A DNA stretch of 51,364 nucleotides from Rhizophagus sp. LPA8_4_AMF (taxonomy: Eukaryota > Glomeromycota > Glomeromycetes > Glomerales > Glomeraceae). The notes beneath the pieces were generated by a model. That model saw only the letters and a program-made list of their open reading frames with translations. It was not told where the DNA came from and ran no database searches. The stretch spans positions 1 through 51,364 of the forward strand of contig JADRCO010000125.1 of the NCBI GenBank assembly GCA_021464525.1, read 5' to 3'. Below are positions 46,550-51,364 of this stretch, piece by piece (within the stretch, counting starts at the first letter, position 1; the number at the start of each line of letters is the position of its first letter). The position numbers and the translations under genes are program-made.

Positions 46550-46960
46550 ATGACTCACAAGAGTATTATCAATCTTAAGTGTTGCCTCCAAGATGGTGAG
46601 GATAAAAAAACTTACATAATCTCACTCTGTAAGGAAGATAAGGTCGCTATTCTCGAATTCGCTGTTAAAACTCTATTAGCAAATCAAGGTTACAAACTCT
46701 CTGTCTCAACTTCGACCTCTACGTGAATTATCCTAAGAAAAACAAACCCATGAAATCAGCAGGCATTCGAGTCCGAATATGAATATGACTATGGTATCAT
46801 TACAACAGGTGAGAAATGATTCTAGTGAAGCAGTTTTTTCGCTTTTGCATCACTAACTCATTTCAATTTCTAGCTACGGCCTGGTATTTCATTCTACATA
46901 GCACCGAGGCTATCTATTGCAAGAATGTGAAGAGAATTTTAGAGGTGATAGTGGGTTTGT
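46550..46960 (+). pseudogene. Crinkler-like or lineage-specific gene relic with a spliceable intron
   Basis: From the ATG at 46550 a 58-codon frame reads MTHKSIINLKCCLQDGEDKK and KEDKVAILEFAVKTLLANQG, ending in a stop. In the next frame DLYVNYPKKNKPMKSAGI continues, then in a third FESEYEYDYGIITTATAWYF and ILHSTEAIYCKNVKRILE after a good GT-AG intron (46810-46873). The pieces together look like one protein broken by frameshifts. The DYGI.TTAT.WYF.LHS part resembles the C-terminal end of large crinkler-like families in arbuscular mycorrhizal fungi, from memory and not checked. No intact product. Confidence 0.4.
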
Positions 46961-48116
46961 TAAAGATAGGTATCTGTCAGCGATGAACCATTATCTAAGA
47001 GGCGTCGTGTGCAAGAAAAAATAGTCGGTACTAGTCCGCCATCATTAGCATAGAAACTTTATGTATCACGGGCTAGTCCCGATCTTGTATTTATTTTTGC
47101 ATGTATTAATAAATTTTTTTTCTTAGCAAAAGTGGTTATCAATGATAACGATGTCACGTGAATTTTTTTATTTAGTGTGTTAAACATGCTGAGACTACGC
47201 ATATTAGCGAGCTTGGGGCCAGGAATGCTGAGCTCTGCGAAATTTTAGGTGAAAACCCGTGACAAAATGTCACGATCATCCTGCTGTCCGAAAAAAAGAC
47301 GAAGCTTTGCACAATCGCTGTTCGCAAAATTGCAATTAATAAAAATTTTTTACACGTGTCACTGATGAGGAAATCATACCATCTTGACTTAGGATTACAT
47401 GAAGATAAATCCATTGTCAAGAAATATTGCAATAAAAGTGTTCAGGTGGATGCCTTGAAAGTTGAAACGTTTAAGATTCTTCCACGATTGCACCTATAAT
47501 GTGATAATGCGACAATGTACATGTTCAAATATACGAGCTAACTTTCCCTAATGAATAAACTAGTTAAAAAATACTACATAAGTTGTATGCTAATATTTCT
47601 TGATGAATTTGATAAATAAATGTTAGTTATGTATCACGGGAACAAGCAATTGCATGTAATTTATTCTCGAACTTTCCTGTATAAACTGCATATACTCAAA
47701 GTTTACGTGCATTAAGGGATAGCGTCAAATTTTTCTATGATCAGATTTTCGTGATGTGGTCATATTAACATTAAGGATTGATTCAAATCGATCTTTATTT
47801 ACTAATTTTTCTTCGGAATTTTGTAATAGATCCGAAGTTACTTCATCTCTTGCGTTAATATATTTTTGGAATAGAAACGGAACAAATGGATGTAATTTAT
47901 TTCAGAAATTTCGAAAGCGCTGTAGTAGATAGGCAAAAAAAAATAACATTAGGCAGTATCATTTTATGGGTTAGAGCCCGAGATGTTTTCCTTTTAAACG
48001 TCCACTAAAATTTTACTCTATTAGTTGGTGCTAACTTCTTATATTCATTTACAAGAAAAATAAAGTTTCGCTTTGAACTTTATGCTTATTGATAGAATAT
48101 TCCCTCATTCTTGCGA
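46961..48116. other. Repeat-rich region without a gene
   Basis: Short open stretches occur, for example VKHAETTHISELGARNAELC near 47180-47250, an amphipathic stretch typical of coiled-coil element proteins. No complete gene, RNA or transposase is seen. Confidence 0.45.
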
Positions 48117-49682
48117 TTACACTTTTTTCTTAACATGTTCAAATTTAAACTTAAGTTCATCAACCTGATTAAAATATCCATACATGTATTCACCCTTATT
48201 AAGATCAGAATTATTGCCACCACTATCAGAATCTGCTTTCAAACTCTTATTATAATGCTTTATTTTGTTATCTATGATTCTATCAAGATTATCTAATATA
48301 TATATCAGGGAATTGACCTTGAAGTTGTTATCCTCAACATGCGGAAATTTCCATCCACTGTATATTTTCTTGTGGTTTCCAGAGAAGATGATATTATATC
48401 CGTTTTTTCGTGCGAAATCAATATATAGTTCGCACAAGTAGCAACATCTTTTAGAAACTGCTATAAACTCCCTACTTTTAATCTTATTGTTGATAATCAA
48501 GGTCAATATTTTCATTTCTGTATGTAAATATATTTTTTGTTTAACGTCATCATCGCCGTCAAATTGTTGTAGTTCTTGTGTAGCTTTATCAGTATATACT
48601 TTTCTAATTCTTTCCATTACTTGAGGTTTTTTCGAACATGTTTTCATGAAACGATTATAGTCGTCATCTTCATCAACAAACCTTTTGATAATATTTTTCC
48701 ACGAATATATGGGCCGATCAATTATGATATCAGGTTGCTCTCTAAACACTCTAATATTAGTGAATTGTTCTTTGTATATAATATTACGTGCACATTCTAT
48801 GATATCTATCATAGACCCAGCATAAGACCCCACTTTCTTAATATGTCTTAAAAATTTTGGGTTGATCGTAGGGTCATTATTTTGTTTGATTTTCTTATAA
48901 TAATCGTTACAAACTTGGGACATTATGTACATATTTGCTTCATCTTCTTTAACCTTAGTTGAATAGTACTCTAAGAAAGATTTAACGTGTCTATCACCAC
49001 TATTGTCTCAAACATCCTTATTAAGCTTGTCCAATCTAGACCTAAGTTTAACAGAACAGTAAAACATCACATCTTTGGTAAAAGCACTTTCAGTATTGCT
49101 TAATATCGCGGGAGCACTATTTGACATCTCTCTCAGATATTTCGTAATTTCAGCAATCTACTTATTATCACTATCGGACCAATCAAAGTTCTTAGCAAGA
49201 TAAATTTCACAACCCTTGGATAAAACTCTCACCCTCACTGAAACTACTTCTTTATCTCTTACAAGTATTGTTGCTAAGTTGCAGGCAAATCTTCCATGAG
49301 CCTTCAAGTTAATGACTTCATTACTTGCTTCACCGACAACAAAGTTGATACTCTCGGCAACACACTCTTTACTATACAATTCTTTCTCAAATTCTTCGAA
49401 ATGCTCTATCATGTTAGCACGTTGAGCTACAAATGTGGAAGGATATAGAAGGTAGTTGTCCATGTGACTGTTTGTTTAATCTAAGGGGACAAGATACGAG
49501 AACTCTCTCTCGGTAAAGTAAATTATACGAATTGTTTTCATCAATTTTTGATAGTTCCAACTTTTCATCAAGATTTTGCATATAATTGATGGGTAGACTC
49601 TGGTGAATCCGAATTCCGAACATCCAGTCAAATCACGTGATTTATAATGATCATTTCCTTTTTGGGAAACAATATTACACAA
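48117..49682 (-). pseudogene. OTT_1508-type deaminase gene, broken by in-frame stops
   Basis: One minus-strand reading frame runs from about 49682 to 48117 and is interrupted by stops at 49478-49476, 49160-49158 and near 49012. The intervals between still read as protein. The longest piece (48932-48117, 271 codons) carries the zinc-deaminase marks: H-x-E (His137-Glu139 in LHTEMKIL) and C-x-x-C (Cys164-Cys167 in RCCYLCELY), followed by FSGNHKKIYSGWKFP. These match the OTT_1508-like deaminase family of the nucleic-acid/nucleotide deaminase superfamily, known from fungi and Orientia. Upstream pieces (MDNYLLYPSTF..., VRVRVLSKGCEIYLAKNFDW) resemble the N-terminal part. Either a pseudogene or a gene with introns hiding the stops; coding-like sequence spans the stops, so decay is more likely. 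Confidence 0.7.
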
Positions 49683-49780
49683 ATTTCTAAAATCAATTTT
49701 TAGAAAAAATATTTTTGTGGAATAGTATCTCCAAAAAAGGAAATGATCTTCATATCGTGATCAACATCACGTGATCGGAT
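49625..49780. mobile_element. Short TIR element (about 155 bp) at the deaminase relic
   Basis: Left AATCACGTGATTTATAATGA then TCATTTCCTTTTT; right AAAAAAGGAAATGATC then CAACATCACGTGATCGG. The ends form an inverted repeat around CACGTGAT and GATCATTTCC. It is non-coding inside. It overlaps the upstream end of the deaminase relic. Confidence 0.65.
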
Positions 49781-50002
49781 GAAATAACGGATTGAACGGA
49801 TGACCTCTAATACAGAGGCCTACAATAATTTACCAGATTTCATTAAAATTGCTTAATGATTTTTACATTACACAAAAATCTATTTATATTCAATATAATT
49901 TATCCAAAGTTTTTTTATTTAAAAACTTATATATTATAGCCATCAAATATTTAAAAAAAATGAATATTATCATATTATAAATAAAAAAATATTTTAATTG
50001 TA
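49781..50002. other. AT-rich spacer
   Basis: No gene. Low-complexity AT-rich sequence between two inverted-repeat elements; the first few bases outside the long inverted repeat may belong to it. Confidence 0.5.
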
Positions 50003-50732
50003 AAATACAGCAATTTTTTGCATATTTTTGCATAATACTTTATACACAATAATTTTTTTATATTACAAATATAAAATATTTTTAATCACATTTTTTAAAA
50101 CTACCATTGATTAGCTTTTAAATAAAAAAAAGTTTGTTAAAATCCACTAAAATTTGATAGACTTTTATATATCTTAAAAATTCTAATTTTACTATAAATT
50201 GCTATGTATTTTAATAAATTACTAGTAAAAATGATAAAATTAACATTTTTTATAAGATGATGTCTATTTATACATGGGGTGTTTAAACACGGATTTCTAA
50301 AAAAGTAAATTTTCTATATAGATCATTTAATGTTGGGCAGAATTAAATTTAATGAAAAAATAGAAAAAAAATAGAATTTATAAATAAATTAAAATTGACA
50401 TTCAAAATGTACTTTGACACTTTAAGTAAATTTGTAGAGCAGGCAGAAATACATATGCCGTATATTTTAAAATTATTAAAAATTTTTATATATAACTTAT
50501 TTTATAAAGTCATGTGATACGTGTATAAACACCCAGTATAAATTAAGAAATTTTCTTTTTATAATATATGAAAGTCCGTCAATTTTTAATGGATTTTAAC
50601 AAACTTTTTTATTTAAAAGCTAATCAATGGTAGTTTTAAAAAATGTGATTAAAAATATTTTATATTTGTGATATAAAAAAATTATTGTATACAAAATATT
50701 ATGCAAAAATATGCGAAAAATTGCTGTACTTT
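50003..50732. mobile_element. Long inverted-repeat (foldback) element
   Basis: Two arms of about 170 bp in inverted orientation: 50003-50180 and 50560-50732. Shared strings include ATTTTTAATCACATTTTTTA, AAACTACCATTGATTAGCTT and AAGTTTGTTAAAATCCA (left) and their reverse complements on the right; by eye identity is above 90%. Inner sequence about 380 bp, non-coding, with a second weak inverted pair (GGGTGTTTAAACACG at 50278, CGTGTATAAACACCC at 50519). No transposase is seen. Non-autonomous DNA element. Confidence 0.85.
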
Positions 50733-51364
50733 ATAATTAGCATATTTATTTTTTTTAATATTTAATTCGTGATTCACCGATCAGTAACATAAAATCCTCA
50801 GTGTAACGTAGGGCAAAAATTTTGCCGATCACTAATTAATTCTGGAAAATTACAAATATTAGCCACTAAGTAACACAATTTTATATGCAATTTTCAGCCA
50901 CCTCCTTTTTGTAAACACGTTACCATAACCACACGCTTCAACTAAAATGACTTTTCGATAATTTTGTTTTTTAATTTCAAAAGGTTTATTAGTAGGCAAT
51001 GTCAGATTGTTGCCTCTAATATATAGACCTCTTTCATAATTTCAACCTGTACAATTCTAATATTTGTTCAAATTTTGGGTTTATAGTTTAATAAACTTGT
51101 TCTAATAATAAAAAAAAGATAAAAAAGTTGTATTTTGTTTATTTTTGCACAAATTTTTATTAAAATTGCTGAAAGTCAAATGCAAATATCAAGCCAAGGC
51201 TGATATTATCAAAAAAGAAATGATTTCTATAGTTTTCAGTGTAGCAAAATTATTGGTTGTCTGAAAGAACCAGTTTTAGAACGTAAAGTTTATTACAATC
51301 TTTTATTCACAATTTATTTATCAAAATATTTATTCTTCTAGAAACCGTTCTGCATGTTCTTTTT
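50733..51364. other. Window end, no gene seen
   Basis: AT-rich sequence without a coding region, RNA or clear repeat. Confidence 0.5.

Noticed and set aside
1-51364. tRNA genes
   Set aside because: No GGTTCGANTCC-type B-box with a matching A-box was found on either strand by eye; a tRNA-scanning program would settle it.

Overview
The window looks like nuclear DNA of an early-diverging fungus, most probably an arbuscular mycorrhizal fungus (Glomeromycotina, Rhizophagus-like). The sequence is very AT-rich and full of homopolymer runs. Housekeeping genes are split by many short GT-AG introns. The gene content (Sel1-repeat proteins, an HMG-box relic, a fungal OTT_1508-type deaminase relic, retropepsin debris) fits this group. 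The organism assignment is inference; no rRNA, tRNA or other taxonomic marker is visible.

Layout. Bases 1-6109 hold no recognisable gene, only AT-rich low-complexity sequence and small tandem repeats. RPL11 (6110-6860, +) and a cytosolic 5'-nucleotidase III (8248-9402, -) converge on a 1-kb minisatellite of about 46-48-bp units. From 9.4 to 14.8 kb lies an accessory segment. It holds degenerate tandem duplications, a broken copy and then an intact copy of a secreted cysteine-rich protein ending in a colicin E3-type ribonuclease domain, and a GATTC array. A housekeeping block follows from 15.2 to 33 kb: SLX9 (+), HRD3/SEL1L (-), RPS23 (-), the NELF-C/D subunit (+), a UPF0014/FetB-ALS3-like membrane protein (-), a four-CBS protein (+) and an FMP32/MCUR1-like mitochondrial coiled-coil protein (-). 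From 34 to 43.5 kb come a secreted GPI-type cysteine-rich protein, a GH5 glycosphingolipid/steryl-glucoside-type glycosidase, an Smr-Sel1 fusion and a secreted S41 peptidase (all +). From 43.5 kb to the end the DNA is a transposon and pseudogene graveyard: inverted-repeat elements, a gypsy-like retropepsin relic, a crinkler-like relic and a broken OTT_1508-type deaminase gene.

How the genes relate. RPL11, RPS23 and SLX9 all serve ribosomes, and all three have a first coding exon of only 3-4 nt. HRD3 belongs to ER-associated degradation. NELF-C/D implies promoter-proximal control of RNA polymerase II, which is unusual for a fungus. The most striking item is the gene at 14095-14736: a signal peptide, 19 cysteines in a granulin-like array, and a C-terminal domain keeping the Asp-His-Glu catalytic set and the distal Arg of colicin E3-type rRNA-cleaving toxins. 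It is intronless among intron-rich genes and has a tandem pseudogene copy whose start codon and catalytic segment are lost. This suggests a bacterial toxin domain acquired by a fungus and fused to a secreted cysteine-rich carrier.
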